Shown: one piece after another, positions 1 through 11,750 of the stretch
Position numbering within the stretch: the first letter of the stretch is position 1
How the letters are laid out: each line of letters opens with the position of its first letter
Assembly: GCA_963556195.1 (NCBI GenBank)
Contig: OY744531.1
Coordinates: 47,675,700-47,739,699, forward strand
Source of the DNA: Sepiola atlantica
Lineage: Eukaryota; Mollusca; Cephalopoda; Sepiida; Sepiolidae
Length of the DNA: 64,000 bases
Reading direction: 5' to 3'
Translations under genes and position numbers: made by a program
The notes under the pieces: generated by a model
The model's input: the letters and a program-made list of their open reading frames with translations, nothing else
Database searches by the model: none
Told to the model about the DNA's origin: nothing

Positions 1-143
1 TCATTTGGAGTCTTCTATCGATGCAAAATGATACCAACGACCGTCTGACCTAGTGTAGAATGCATGCAACTGAAAGTATTTCCATCATCTTCGTATCAAA
101 TGACAGCGACAAGACATCAATATTTGATGTATCTTTATATACA

Positions 144-146
<3 letters not shown>

Positions 147-186
<40 letters not shown>

Positions 187-215
187 CTGTGTGTGTGTGT
201 GTGCGTGCGTGCGCG
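147..215. repeat. (TA)n-(GT)n compound microsatellite
   Basis: A TA run (147-178) passes directly into GT repeats. Long open frames here are artefacts of the repeat. Confidence 0.95.
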
Positions 216-609
216 TGCTGGTATGTGGGTATACAAACACACAATTTCGTAGGTCGACGACGAAGATATAATACGTCATCTTTTGAATATAGAATGCAAC
301 GTCAACTCTTATCAAGTCAGTCATTTTGACGACGACTTCCTTTTGTGATGTCAATATAAAGATCCAACGTAAAAGAAAAGATAGTATAATATAAACGGAA
401 GAGTCTCGAAAAGAATAAAGAATGTATTGATAAGAAACACTGTAAGCGAAGTCTACTTCGTATTGCTTTCTATCAAAGAATCTAAATTAAAATTCTTTCC
501 CGAGTAAATAAGTAATAACAGCAATAATCAATGAAAAGTATACAAATAAAGTGTGTTGACGTAGGTAAACGAACATAAAATCTGTATTATATTTCTTCGA
601 AGTGGGTGA

Positions 610-725
610 CGAGTTCTCATCCTGTCGATTCCACAGCCCCACTTCACTATGGATGTTGGCAATCTTCATATGTAAGTTCCTGTTTCTAGAAATGTTTTGG
701 GAAACCAATGCCAACAATACAATCG
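610..725 (+). mobile_element. SINE family B fragment
   Basis: GATGTTGGCAATCTTC, GTTTCTAGAAATG and GAAACCAATGCCAACAATAC follow the same order as the bodies of the copies at 26930 and 27925. The tRNA head is missing. The open reading frame across it is a by-product. Confidence 0.5.
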
Positions 726-2280
726 AGTCGGTCAGAAATTGTACTATGCTGATTCATACGTATTTCCCTTTTGTTACCGCGGCTCAATCTACCTGTCTGT
801 CTGAAGATTCAATTTAAAAAAAAGCCCTGTACAAAGATCAAGCGAAACATACTGTGAAAACTATTTCAATCGTCCTATCAATGTAATATTAAAAATTCGT
901 ACAATAATATCGTCGCCTCTGTTTTCCCCCGGTAAACATCAGACAACAAAAGCGATGTTAAACTGTTTCATTTTTATTAGTTTATTCTCACTCCTTGTGT
1001 TCCATTACCCGTTCTTTCAGGGTACCCGGTAAGATCCAATAAGAATGACAAAGAACAGAACGTATATGGAAAGACGATTCGTTTTCTTTATTTGCAATAA
1101 ACGGATGGTTTACGCCGGCTACGCACACACATAACAATCGTTTGACATACTTTTGTCTTATGAAAGTCTCTTTCTTGTTGAGGTCACAGACTTGGTTTCC
1201 GCTAGAAACTCGTTCATATATACATTCGATTGGAAAGCAATTTGGTCTGCATTGTCTATCCGAGCGTGAACTTAAGCAATTGTTCCACAAGCACTTTGAT
1301 GAAGTACAAGTCAGGGGATTCCTTCACGGTACCAACTTGCTTATCAGTCACATTTTTAGTCAGCGGACATGAAAGCTTAACAGCAAGACGGGTTTGGGTG
1401 GCATAGCCAATAAAGCTCCATCGGTGCAATAAACATCGGTAAACTCTCATTCTTCCGGTACTTCGATACTCGGAGCACCAAACGTTTCGGCTCTTCGCGT
1501 TTTTGAAACCGCCGTCTTTCGAGTCTCCTTGCACTGCGGAACCTTCCCCTTTTCAACAGTTATCAAGTCGTTTTTTTTCCTTTCCCGACGTCCCACCCAC
1601 AGTGGACTCGTCTACGATTCATTCTTGCCACTCTTCATTATTATACCCTTGCACAGCGTTGGTACGTTACCTAGATATGCCAATTCTCATCTTTACTTAG
1701 CTTTTATCGCTTTATAGCTAGTACGATGAAAATATTTGTGAAATTTCGTGGAAAAATGCGCTACTTAGTATTTGCATGAGAGAGTGAGTAACTGCGATGA
1801 ATGTACGTACGTATTGTTTTCTATTAGTTAAAACATTAGATATTATGTTTCTTATACAAACATAATTCGTTTTGAACCAATGCTGAATAGTATTTATATG
1901 TAATTCTTCTGCGGATTATCCTAAAATGTAACCTTGTTTAAAAAATATTTATATAATGTTGTTTCTATTTTATTACTTTATGTTAATTTCTTCAATATAT
2001 TTATACAAATATCCAAATAAGGTTTGTATTCACAGGGTAAATATTCACGCAATCTTTATTATGTTTATATAATAATGGCTAATAATAAATAGAGCTATTT
2101 ATATAATATTTTGTTTATGCAAACATATCATGGCTACACAGCAAGACTATGTTGTAATCGTAGGTCTGATAAGCTTGATTTCCTCAGGCCCCAAAACAAG
2201 CGTATGTTCTCTATATTTTCGTAGAGTCCTTCAATATAAAAATATAGAGAACGGTCACTTGATGTGTAGCTATGATATGT
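726..2280. other. No supported feature
   Basis: Unique-looking A/T-rich sequence. Frames at 988-1290, 1142-1372, 1256-1534 and 1503-1717 overlap on both strands and show no recognisable domain or coding pattern. Confidence 0.6.
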
Positions 2281-2293
2281 TTGTATATATATA

Positions 2294-2296
<3 letters not shown>

Positions 2297-2331
<35 letters not shown>
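2297..2331. repeat. (TA)n microsatellite
   Basis: Pure TA dinucleotide run. Confidence 0.97.
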
Positions 2332-2332
<1 letters not shown>

Positions 2333-2499
2333 GTCAAATTCGTTAATGAAATGTGGAAAACGGAGTAACAAACTAGCAAAAATGATGACACGAACATGTC
2401 ATTGTAGCTAGGCTAAGATATTTCGGTCGATGGTTGCGACCATATTCGTTTGGAAAAGAAACGTTATTAGCAAAAACTCGACAAGTTATACACAAATGA

Positions 2500-2720
2500 G
2501 AAGAATAAGAAAAAGAGGAAGAAGCAGGTGGTGGGAGGAAGTAGGAGTAGGAGTAGGTATAAGGAAATTGAGACGACATGTTTAAGGTATATGAGGGAGG
2601 GAAGGAGTAGGGAGAGTGGATATGAGCAGTGAGTGAGTAAGAGGATGTTGATGACGAGGGAGGCAGGATGAATGTGTAACACGTGGTGTGAAATGAAACA
2701 AAGAGTAAGAGAACCAGAGA
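2500..2720. repeat. Purine-rich GGAGTA-type low-complexity stretch
   Basis: Imperfect GGAGTAGGAGTAGG and GAGGGAGGGAAGGAG repeats. Reading frames on the minus strand (Ser/Leu/Tyr-rich) are products of this composition. Confidence 0.8.
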
Positions 2721-2977
2721 AATGGGTGGAAAACAGGGTGAATACAATGACTACATGTAGAAAGGAGGAACAGAGAGTTTAGTGAGTAGGTGTATGCATT
2801 TATTCACGGGTGTGTTTCTGTATAGGGAGGTGATATCAAGAACGTTTATTGTGTGGTGTTGTAAATGAATGGGTTGTAATTTCGTGTCCTTATTTTTGCT
2901 TGTTTGTTACCCTGATGTTTCACATTTCCTTAACCAATTTAACATTATCTCTTAAACTCTCATTTCATATTTACTCC

Positions 2978-2980
<3 letters not shown>

Positions 2981-3037
<57 letters not shown>
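2981..3037. repeat. (TA)n microsatellite
   Basis: Pure TA run on the left of the small foldback element. Confidence 0.97.
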
Positions 3038-3040
<3 letters not shown>

Positions 3041-3077
3041 TTGGGAAAGTTCATTTTTGATGCATCTTTTGAATTTT

Positions 3078-3298
3078 AAACATAAAGATAGAGTCAAAAT
3101 GCCTTCATAAGAAACCATGTGTTAGATGCAGGTATTTTTTATTAAATCGAAATAAAAATCAAAACTTTGTTCACCTTATAGATAAAAAAAGTCAAGATGA
3201 AGAAAATAAAAGTTTTGATTTTTATTTTGATGTAATAAAAATATCTGCATCTAACACATGGTTTCTTATGAAGGCATTTTGCTTCTATCTTTGTGTTT
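3078..3298. mobile_element. Small foldback (MITE-like) element in a (TA)n tract
   Basis: Arms of about 88 bp (3078-3166 and 3211-3298) are reverse complements at about 90% and separated by 44 bp. Shared features include CCTTCATAAGAAACCATGTG and TTAGATGCAG. (TA)n tracts lie on both sides (2981-3037 and 3317-3388), about 40 bp and 20 bp away, which suggests insertion into a TA tract. There is no coding capacity. Confidence 0.75.
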
Positions 3299-3301
3299 AT
3301 A

Positions 3302-3302
3302 T

Positions 3303-3389
<87 letters not shown>
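3302..3389. repeat. (CA)n-(TA)n microsatellite
   Basis: A short CA run passes into a long TA run, on the right of the small foldback element. Confidence 0.97.
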
Positions 3390-4159
3390 ATTGGAACAAT
3401 TTAAAATAACATGATACTGCTTTTATTCTTGTATATTTATTTCAAATACATTTCAAAAGTAATGTAGGCTAAACCCAAAACAGCCTGTATGATGTCATGT
3501 CAATACAATAAAAATTGACTGACTACCTCCACAATTTTCTCTGCCCGTTCTGTTTGTTTAATGGTTTTGTTAAGATTAATGAGGGTTAGTTATTGAAAAA
3601 TGATCTAGTTTCCAGAAAATACTTTATCTGCATGTAATTTAATTCGATTTCATTGTCTTTTTTGGTTTTATTCTTTCTGCGTTTGTTGTTTTATAAGGGA
3701 GTGTATGTGTGCTTATTAGTTTTTACTTCTGTTTAGTAGATAATAAGGGTGTAGATTATTGCAGTATAATTCAAAATACAATGTGTATGTATCTTAGAAA
3801 TCATATATTATCTAATGAGTAGTATAGCTCTGTCGAAAATGACGAAGATAATAATACTTCGCAAGTCTTCGCACTCGCTAGAAAATCATAGAAATCAGCC
3901 AATAATTTAATTTTTCATATGTAATTCATGATCATCATTTTTGATGAACTAAAGAAAAGCAACACTAACGGTTACCATTTTATTATATAGCGAACGATAT
4001 TGTTCCAAATCTATTTCAGACGACGGGATAAGTTTAAAGTTGTTGTATAGCTTGCTATTTTCTTCATCACTTAACGTCACCGCTTGAAATAGTTTTACTC
4101 AGGTGGCTAGAAAGAAGGACGTGTTTAATGTTTTAACTTTCCCTGATTGGATAGTAGTA

Positions 4160-4166
<7 letters not shown>

Positions 4167-4232
<66 letters not shown>
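4167..4232. repeat. (TA)n microsatellite
   Basis: TA run ending 20 bp before the hammerhead-like palindrome. Confidence 0.97.
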
Positions 4233-4235
<3 letters not shown>

Positions 4236-4252
4236 AGCTATGAAAATATATT

Positions 4253-4365
4253 GATGGCAATTAAGCTACACAGATGCTCCTGCGTTTCATCACCGGGGGA
4301 AATCTTCAGGTTGAAGACCCCTCGGGGATGAAACGCGGGATCCTCTGTGTAGACTTATTGCCATA
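4253..4365. repeat. Palindrome with hammerhead-like core next to a (TA)n tract
   Basis: Two arms of about 50 bp (4253-4303 and 4315-4364) are near-perfect reverse complements: TGGCAAT..ACACAGA..GCGTTTCATC against GATGAAACGC..CTGTGTAG..ATTGCCA. The minus strand holds CUGAAGA then GAAAC, and downstream ACGCAG/CUGUGU could form stem III, but stems I and II are weak. The plus strand has UUGAAGA with a CCCC/GGGG stem. It may be a degraded hammerhead-bearing repeat; the hairpin itself is certain. Confidence 0.6.
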
Positions 4366-5354
4366 AATGTATGTTTATAACTTACTACCTAGCTCTACTT
4401 ACGTTACATTGATTGTCGAACTAGTATTTCCGGTGATGTTCTTGAAGAAGACGGCAACGTCAACATTAATCAGATTATATTTAAGTAATGGATATACGTT
4501 TCCTTAACTCGAAGTTTATTCTTGACTCTCTTTGCCAGATTGCCGCACATAAAAGAAAAAAATGAAATTTACCATTTAACAGGACGCGAACATAACATCA
4601 TTCAGTAGAACGTATATTAAGGTAAAATTAAATCAAACGAATTTCGAAATATATTTATTTAAAATTATAATTTTAGTCGACGAGACAACATATTTAAATG
4701 TTAACAATTTGTTTTAGATTATGTCATGTAGAGATTGTGTACCTTAGCGACATCAGATTAATAACTAAATATCATCTTTGCTGATAGGGCGATCTCATTT
4801 TTTATAATGTGTGTGAAAGTTGATGACGTACACACGGACATAAAATAAGCTTTAGCTAAGTACCATAAAGATGCCATTACTTTTGATTTGGGGATCTTGT
4901 TATCTTGAAGCCCATATTCTTTTCAAAACCAGATGCCACAACTGCTTCTATATTTAGAAAGTTAACTCCAATTTTTTCGTAACTGATGTATCTGTTTTCT
5001 AAAGAGATGCTTCTAATACCATAACCTGCGGGTCAATATATTCTGTCTGCTATCCTTGTACGAATATTAGGCGTCTAATTCTGACCAGATTTCACCTGGT
5101 TCATTTTATATTCGTGTCGCAATCTACTGGAACTCATTCTTTTTGCATCGTAAAAATACTGAAATAAAATTGAAGTAATCTTTATCCAATCCCCATTTAT
5201 TCGTGCAACCTTTTCTTTCTTTAACAACTTTTCTAGTTAGAATTAATTTTGTCCGTTTGGTTTCTTTAAATAACTCGCTTGGTTGCGTTCCTCTATCGTT
5301 ATTATAATGGGAGGTGCTCGACATCAAAATAAGTATTTCTTTTCTCTCTCTATG

Positions 5355-5540
5355 TGCCTAGCGTCATACATAACTTTTATAGATATAACTTCTTTGTAAT
5401 GACTCCGCGCCGGCGGAATCAATTGCCGCAAGAATGCTTGCTCACTGATTACAACTTGGACGTCTTCAATTCCAATGTTAACAGACACTTTTTAAAAATC
5501 GCTGAGTTAATACCATTTATCAATGTCAGTGCTACTATAA
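5355..5540 (+). pseudogene. LINE ORF2 C-terminal remnant
   Basis: The translated stretch RRRNQLPQECLLTDYNLDVF followed by NSNVNRHFLK resembles the extreme C-terminus of jockey/CR1-like polymerases (pattern WNxLPxExFPxxYNLxxFKxxVNRHL). The usual Trp is replaced. No polymerase blocks are visible upstream. Confidence 0.55.
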
Positions 5541-7434
5541 ATGTCCTCGTCTTTCAGCTTACAGTCATTTAACTCTCATTAATGTTAATCCTCGAGTAGA
5601 AGCTGCCCTTCATAAGCGGTGACGTTATAGTAAAAGAAGTGTAAGGTTGTTCAGTAAGTCAAATTTGAGATACGTGGGAATAAAGAAACGAAACGACGCA
5701 TAAATTACATGAGTTATTCGACAAAATAATGTGAGAGTCGTGGTCAGTTCCCGTGTGGAAACGAATGGGAAATCTGCTTCAATATGATCTAGTAGTATAC
5801 ATTTGCCCACCCCTTCCATTGCGACGAAGTTTAAATAGTGTAAAAAACAAATAAGTAATGTTAATGTTAAATTGTCCGCGTTAATAAATAATAATTCACC
5901 ATGAAAGACCCTGAAAGTCCACAATCTGACGATCTGTTATTTGGATATGTAGGTGGCATTCTTTTTATAAAAAACTTTCCATTTACTCAAGTATCTGTTC
6001 TCAAACTACACTTCATCCGTTCTGTTCACGGTCAGTAAAGAGAATTTTTTTCTAAACTAAGTCAATTTTAATTGTTTGTTTCTAATGCCATTTTCTGAGT
6101 AACTGGATATTTTGACATTAAAAATGATCTTGTGTCCAACTCTACCCTCATTGGTGTCGCAAGTAAATAGAGACGTGCAAAAGTTTGACTTTTCGCTAGA
6201 GGTAGTGTAGTATCTGTTCTTATACAACACTTTAGCTTTTCTGAACTCTAAAGATAATAATACAGCTTAATAACACTGATTTTCTTCCATTAAGAATATG
6301 TTACTTGATTCATTTTGCTTGTGTTGGTTGTGGCACATGGTGATTCCAGTAAATAAAGACTCAACGTATCTGCAACATTCGTACACGTGTTTCTAATAGT
6401 TCTAAAGCATCTACACGATCATCATCATCGTCATAAGCAGCAGCAGTAGCAGCAGCATGAGGATCATCATCATCAGCAGCAGCATTATCATCAAGTTAGT
6501 GCAAAGTGAGCAGACAAGTGTTCCTTACCACGAAGGACTTAGAATAGGTATATTTAAATCAGAACGTTCTTAACTGTGTAAAAAATATATTGGTTCTCTA
6601 TACAATAAAGCTACTGTGTTAAAAGAACAATATTATTCTAGATTATTTCAATAATTTTAGTCCGCATTTAAATAGTCATAAACTTTCAGAATCTTTCTGC
6701 ATCCGGATAACAAACCAATATGTTATTTTACATTTTTATTTGAATTTTACTTGAGATATTGGAACGAGATTGCTCCTGGGGTTTGGGAAGGTGGTGGTTA
6801 TACTAGGAATGATACTGATGATAGTTTGTTGTATCTGTTAATATAGAGGGGCTGGAATTTCGAAATGTGTGTGGGAATGTAAGTTGAGTTTAGAATTTGT
6901 TTAGGGATCCACTGGTGGAATTCGAATATGTTTTAAGATATTGAGATTTGAATGCATTTGAACAGTAAACAACGTCTTTTTCTGAATTTGTTACGGATCA
7001 CACGGAAACAAATAATTTTGATAAATGCTATATGTGGAATGAAAAATATGGTGTGGTCCGGCGACGTTGCCCACGCTATATAAAGAGAAGAGTGTGAGAA
7101 AAAAAGAGTGTCGACATGATATAATCACTGAAATTAAGCCATGAAAAAATTATCTTTATTTGTAAACCATTCTGCTGGAGAAGATTAATCAGCAAATACG
7201 AGGAGAATTCCCCAAAAGATTAAAGCCAAAAAAATGTTTCCTTTTCAGGCGTATGTAACGTGACATTCAAAACGAAGATGAAGGTTTCATGACATAGAAG
7301 CCCCGGCATAATCAGTTGAATAACTTTCGTATGTGATCATAGAACACACTTCTAGATGAAATACGAAACAATATTATAGAATTTCCGGTGTTAGCTAAAC
7401 TATGTAGTCGTCTTTCTATTAAATAGCATCAGGT
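5541..7434. other. No supported gene
   Basis: One 99-codon minus frame (5625-5924) has no recognisable motif. GAGGTAGTGTAGTATCTGTT at about 6200 is a lone fragment of the ~70-bp minisatellite. Confidence 0.55.
6420..6495. repeat. Mixed (ATC)n/(CAG)n trinucleotide repeat
   Basis: ATCATCATC, GCAGCAGCAG and ATCATCATCATCAGCAGC blocks alternate. No reading frame is supported. Confidence 0.9.
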
Positions 7435-8091
7435 GCTGATATCGAGCATGTACCAATTTCCAGGAACTTCGCGTCGACAACGTTCAGGCATGTTACGTAA
7501 ACACCCGAGAGATGCCGAGGCGAATATTAACAAACGATAATTTCGATACGTATCTAAGTCGTATTTTAAAGTTTAAAGTTTTATTTTCAAGACAGATAGC
7601 AAATGAAAAAACGAACAAAACATAGCGAAATAATAAATAATGTTGTATTTTTAACAAAACAATGCAAAACACTTAATAAATTCATATTTTTTTTTGTTTG
7701 CATGTATTTTTTTATTCAGTCAATTGGTTAAAAAGTAGTTTTATTTGTGTTTCTTAAAACTTAAAAAGAATGTATCTTGTGTGTTTTGGGGGCTTTTATG
7801 GCATTGTCATTTTAATCAGCCAGGTTTGAGTTAAAGTTAGGGTCGAGTGCGAGTAAAGGTTAGGGTTAAACAGACACTCGTTTATCTCAACCATATGACC
7901 AGGGATTCCGATCTAACGAGGGGTTCGTAACGAATAGTCTTCCAATCGGTCTACGTACGTATTCCTCCCATGGCATCTGCCAGCTTACAGCTAATTGGTT
8001 GATCGCCTCGGTATCTCTCGAGTGTTTACGTAATATGCCCGAACGCTTCCGATGCGAAGTTCCTGGAAACTGGTACAAATTCGATATCAGT
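7435..8091. mobile_element. Non-coding element with ~90-bp inverted repeats
   Basis: 7435-7525 and 8000-8091 are reverse complements at roughly 80-85%, sharing TTTCCAGGAACTTCGC, TTACGTAAACAC and CGAGAGAT.CCGAGGCG. The 470-bp centre is A/T-rich and non-coding and includes TTAGGG-like units (7835-7870). It looks like a MITE or foldback element; the superfamily is not clear. Confidence 0.65.
7835..7870 (+). repeat. Telomere-like TTAGGG units
   Basis: AGTTAGGGTC and GGTTAGGGTTAAAC occur within 35 bp, a degenerate interstitial telomere-type repeat. Confidence 0.5.
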
Positions 8092-8614
8092 ACAATAGTG
8101 CATTTTTCTGGTGCTTAGTGATCTAAACATTCAAATTTTAATGCGTCGTAAATCTATTTTCTCTATTTCTTCAAATACCGCAGATGTGTTAAATAATAAA
8201 ACTTAAATAATAATAAAAAAGTATTTAAGATAATTTATTTACAAAATTTAAAAAAAATATATAAATAACAACGAGAATATTTGTTAAAATAATTGATTAA
8301 TGATGATTTCCTTATTTCCAAAAATCACATAATATTCAAAATAAAAGAAATTCCGAAATTATATTCTCGAAGTGACGCTAATTAATTCGACAAAGCAGCA
8401 GAACTAACAACAGTGAACGTATGTGTGCTGCAGTAGTCTGTGAATGCAAGCAAAATAGTCAACCCGCGTAATGTTCTCAATATATTTAGTGATATTTAAA
8501 CATTCAAATTTAAAAACAATATTTGTTATCAAAATTAGAAAAAATATGCAAAAAAAGTATTTTACTAATATAAAGGACGAACGAACATATACTAAACTGA
8601 GTCCCAACAAGAAG

Positions 8615-8880
8615 AGGTAATGCCTGGGGGTTGTATCACACTATTTACGAAAGAACAGGTAATGAATAAGTGGGTGGTCTCATGACAACAGAGCAGAAAC
8701 TACACCCCCCCCCAAAAAAAAAACAAAAAAAAAACAAAGAAGTAGAGAATACATTGGGGGATGGTCTCACGTAAACAGAACAGAGACTAAAATATCCCCT
8801 CGAAAAATGGAGTGTGTAATGCCTGCGAACATGGTATCATGACAACAGTAAAGCTACTACATTATCCCCATATATTGAGT
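8615..8880 (+). repeat. Dispersed ~70-bp minisatellite, locus 1
   Basis: Three to four units with the pattern AGGTAATGCCTGGG..., GGTATCATGACAACAG and A.ATACTACACTACCCC occur in tandem, broken by a C-run/A-run near 8705-8735. The same unit occurs at four other loci in the window. Confidence 0.75.
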
Positions 8881-10080
8881 ATTGAAATATAGTACATTTG
8901 ATTGAAATGGTATAGAGGACTGTATTTAAAATGACAAGATAGAAAGCGTATAGTGTTGTCTTCAAACGGATAGATACTAAATCTATGTTATTAATGTAGA
9001 AGTAATAGTATAGTTCGGCTTCAGACAAAAATATACTTAATCTCTATAATTAATAGATGCACGAAAATTATTCAGACAAAAAATAAGAAGCTTTCCCTGG
9101 TTGGATGACTCCCAAAAGAACACACAGTGAAATAAAGTTGTATTAAAATCTGCCCATGTTGCGGTTGGGTTTGGCGGCATATTAAACCACGTTTGTAATT
9201 TTCTGCCGAAATAGTACATTTTCTCTGTATTGGATTGCTTTGTGAACTACCATGAATTTGAAAATGTTGCTTGTTATATACATGACGTAGTCTTACCAGA
9301 TGGGCAATCGTTTAGTACTGGTCAAGAACAACGTCGCTTACATTCGCTGATCTTACGGGAACCACTGTGTCAACGTGATTATATGTCAGTATCTGTTCGA
9401 GCCGAGCACATCTCACTTTTTTTTCAAGTCATCCACTTCAGACTACTTTACAGGCTAGATTATTGCATTAGGTCTACATATAACCAACGCGTGGTAGTAA
9501 ACCCAATATCCTGGTAACTGATGCAAATAAATCACTATCAGATCCAATACACTTAAATAAAACTACGTTAATATTGGATTCGATTAGCGACTGATTACAT
9601 GTAATTTCTGATCGCTAAAGTTTGTCAGCTTTATTTTATTTTATTAAACTCTTAGTTTAACTGCTGATATGAGAGGTAATAGGTGTTAGTCTGTGTCGTG
9701 AAAGTTTAGAGTCGGAAATCGCGAACTGAACAACAAACATTTGATTTTTTAAATGTCTGACTAGTGAGTATCTATGTCCCAGCGGAAGTGCCTTGAATGA
9801 AGCAATAACAAGTTATATCACCTTAATAGTAACAATAAATAACCATGGGAACGACGTTCTAATTGTGAATCGTAACTAAGTTTGTTCATACAAAACTGCT
9901 TTGTCATCTTCAATTAAGAATGATGTATTATGGCGTTATTTTACATAACTTCAGGTCAGTCGTTTCTTTAATAGGGCATCATATCGTCGTTAATGATTAC
10001 ACAACGAGGACTGTTGTACATAAATATGTATTTTAGTTTTAAACTGCATCTCATATTTACTGTGTAGCTAATATATAATC
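8881..10080. other. No supported feature
   Basis: The 95-codon frame at 9230-9517 matches nothing I know. A short imperfect palindrome lies near 9585-9622. Confidence 0.55.
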
Positions 10081-10126
10081 TATCGCTCTCACGCTCGCTA
10101 CTCTCTCTTTATATCTCCCCCCTCTC

Positions 10127-10167
<41 letters not shown>
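10081..10167. repeat. CT-rich stretch and (TA)n microsatellite
   Basis: CTCTCTTT-type sequence followed by a TA run from 10130. Confidence 0.95.
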
Positions 10168-10172
<5 letters not shown>

Positions 10173-10319
10173 TTTTAGATATTGTTCGTTCTTTTTTTTT
10201 TAAGCATTGAATGAAAATTTAATAAAATGACGTAAGAAGCCCTTTTAACAATGCGTGAAATATTTCTTTCTTTTTTCTTTTTTTCCAATTAATTTCGAAG
10301 GATACAACCTTCATCACCA

Positions 10320-10330
10320 TATCTCTCTCA

Positions 10331-10414
<84 letters not shown>

Positions 10415-10465
10415 AACGAGGAATACGCAAGTCGAATTAACGTATATATATATATATATATATAG
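10320..10465. repeat. (CT)n-(TA)n microsatellites flanking a short spacer
   Basis: A CT run, a long TA run (10346-10411), a 30-bp spacer and another TA run (10443-10465) that ends where the SINE starts. Confidence 0.95.
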
Positions 10466-10640
10466 TACCGGCCTCGGCCACTCAGTTACACATGACTTTC
10501 GTATCGGGGTTCGAATCGTGTGACAAGAAGGGATTGTCTCTTCACATACTGACGAGTACAAGTTTGGTACGAAACATATGGGTTCATTTTAAAAAGTAAT
10601 ATTTATTCATAAATAATTGTATATATATATATATATATAT
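10465..10640 (+). mobile_element. tRNA-derived SINE copy, 5'-truncated
   Basis: The copy starts at the end of a (TA)n tract. It carries a polymerase III B-box-like GGTTCGAATCG at 10508-10518 and continues into a body shared with 10741-10900. It ends in a tail including GTAATATTTATTCATAAATA and a (TA)n run. The A box is missing because the left end is cut. The same unit occurs inverted just downstream. Confidence 0.65.
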
Positions 10641-10689
10641 ACAATTATTTATGAATAAATATTACTTTTTAAAATGAACCCATATATAT

Positions 10690-10690
<1 letters not shown>
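10580..10690. repeat. Perfect inverted SINE tails around a TA run
   Basis: About 45 bp of the SINE tail (10580-10618) is followed by (TA)n and then by its exact reverse complement (10642-10686). The tail sequence therefore occurs three times between 10580 and 10790, in orientations plus, minus, minus. Confidence 0.85.

Positions 10691-10746
<56 letters not shown>
10681..10746. repeat. Interrupted (TA)n microsatellite between SINE tails
   Basis: TA run with a few substitutions, lying between two inverted SINE tails. Confidence 0.95.
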
Positions 10747-10747
<1 letters not shown>

Positions 10748-10925
10748 TACAATTATTTATGAATAAATATTACTTTTTAAAATGAACCCATATGTTTCGT
10801 ATGTAATCGTCAGTATGTGAAGAGACAACCCCTACTTGTCACACGATTCGAACCCCGATACGATAGTCATGTGTAATTCAGTAGCCGAGGCGGGTACTAG
10901 CGCTCCACCACGCATTGTCTATAAA
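10741..10925 (-). mobile_element. tRNA-derived SINE copy with A and B boxes
   Basis: Reading the minus strand, a tRNA-like head shows an A-box-like GTGGTGGAGCGCTAG (10912-10898) and a B box GGTTCGAATCG (10854-10844), at a spacing typical for tRNA promoters. The body then matches the plus-strand copy at 10465-10640 at about 90%. Its tail ends in the (TA)n run. Cephalopods are known to carry several tRNA-derived SINE families; the family name here is unknown. Confidence 0.68.
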
Positions 10926-11750
10926 TGGGAAGTACATTAACATCTAAATAGAAAACACGGCGGCTATCAAGCAATCAGTCGAGAGTACTCAAATAGACGT
11001 GGCCCATTCTTATACATTACGCAGAATGGGAGCTTGTTGTCTACTTAATTTAAAGTGCTCTATCTTACAATAGCTTTGAATAATTAAAATGGAATGATAG
11101 TTTGCTTGAAACATCAGTGGTAAATAAATATATGGGGATTTACTAAGGTTGAAAGCAATGCAGAACACTGGAATGGTGAAAGAGAAGGTGGAAAAAACAA
11201 GGATCAAAGTTATTATTGTGGTAATTATATTCGCAAATATCTATTTATTTTTCAATAAATCTTTTACATACAAAATGAGTAAATATTACCCTTCTTGTTA
11301 ATATTAATTAAACCGAGATGGTTGAACATCTTTTAATATTTCGAAGAAAAAAATGTCCATCTCTAAGAAAAGGAAAATAATAATTTCATATGTTACGCTA
11401 AATTATATCATTTACTGTGATCGTTATGAGAGACACCAATCTTTGACGTTTCTTCCTTTTAGATGGATAGAAGTTTGGTTTTTCCTTTTTTTAAGAAAGG
11501 GAGATTTTCTCTCAAAATATAAAACGATTTTCCAACACCCCAGTTTTATGACTATTAACACTAAGTCTTACATTTACTAATTTTCAATGCAAAATATTTA
11601 TTTAAAAAATCAATAGTTATGTGTTAAGATTAATAGCACAAAGAGTGGTGCGATTATTTGCTTTTGTTAATCTCTTTCTGAGTTTCGTTTTTCTGCATTG
11701 TTTTCAGTCTTAATAAATAACTATATACACACACACATATATACATATAT

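Larger units (their letters stand above)
3390..5350. other. No supported feature apart from the TA tract and palindrome
   Basis: Apart from the items at 4167-4365 I see only unique A/T-rich sequence. Confidence 0.6.

Noticed and set aside
2373..2747. 124-codon minus-strand Ser/Tyr/Pro-rich frame
   Set aside because: Lies over a purine-rich low-complexity stretch; no signal peptide-gene context or domain.
6420..6495. CRISPR-like or regulatory repeat
   Set aside because: It is a plain trinucleotide microsatellite; no spaced direct repeats occur anywhere in the window.
10219..10561. Open frames of Ile-Tyr repeats around TA tracts (also at 2134, 3142, 12391, 46327, 48964)
   Set aside because: They are translations of TATA dinucleotide runs, which lack stops in these frames. 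There is no coding meaning.
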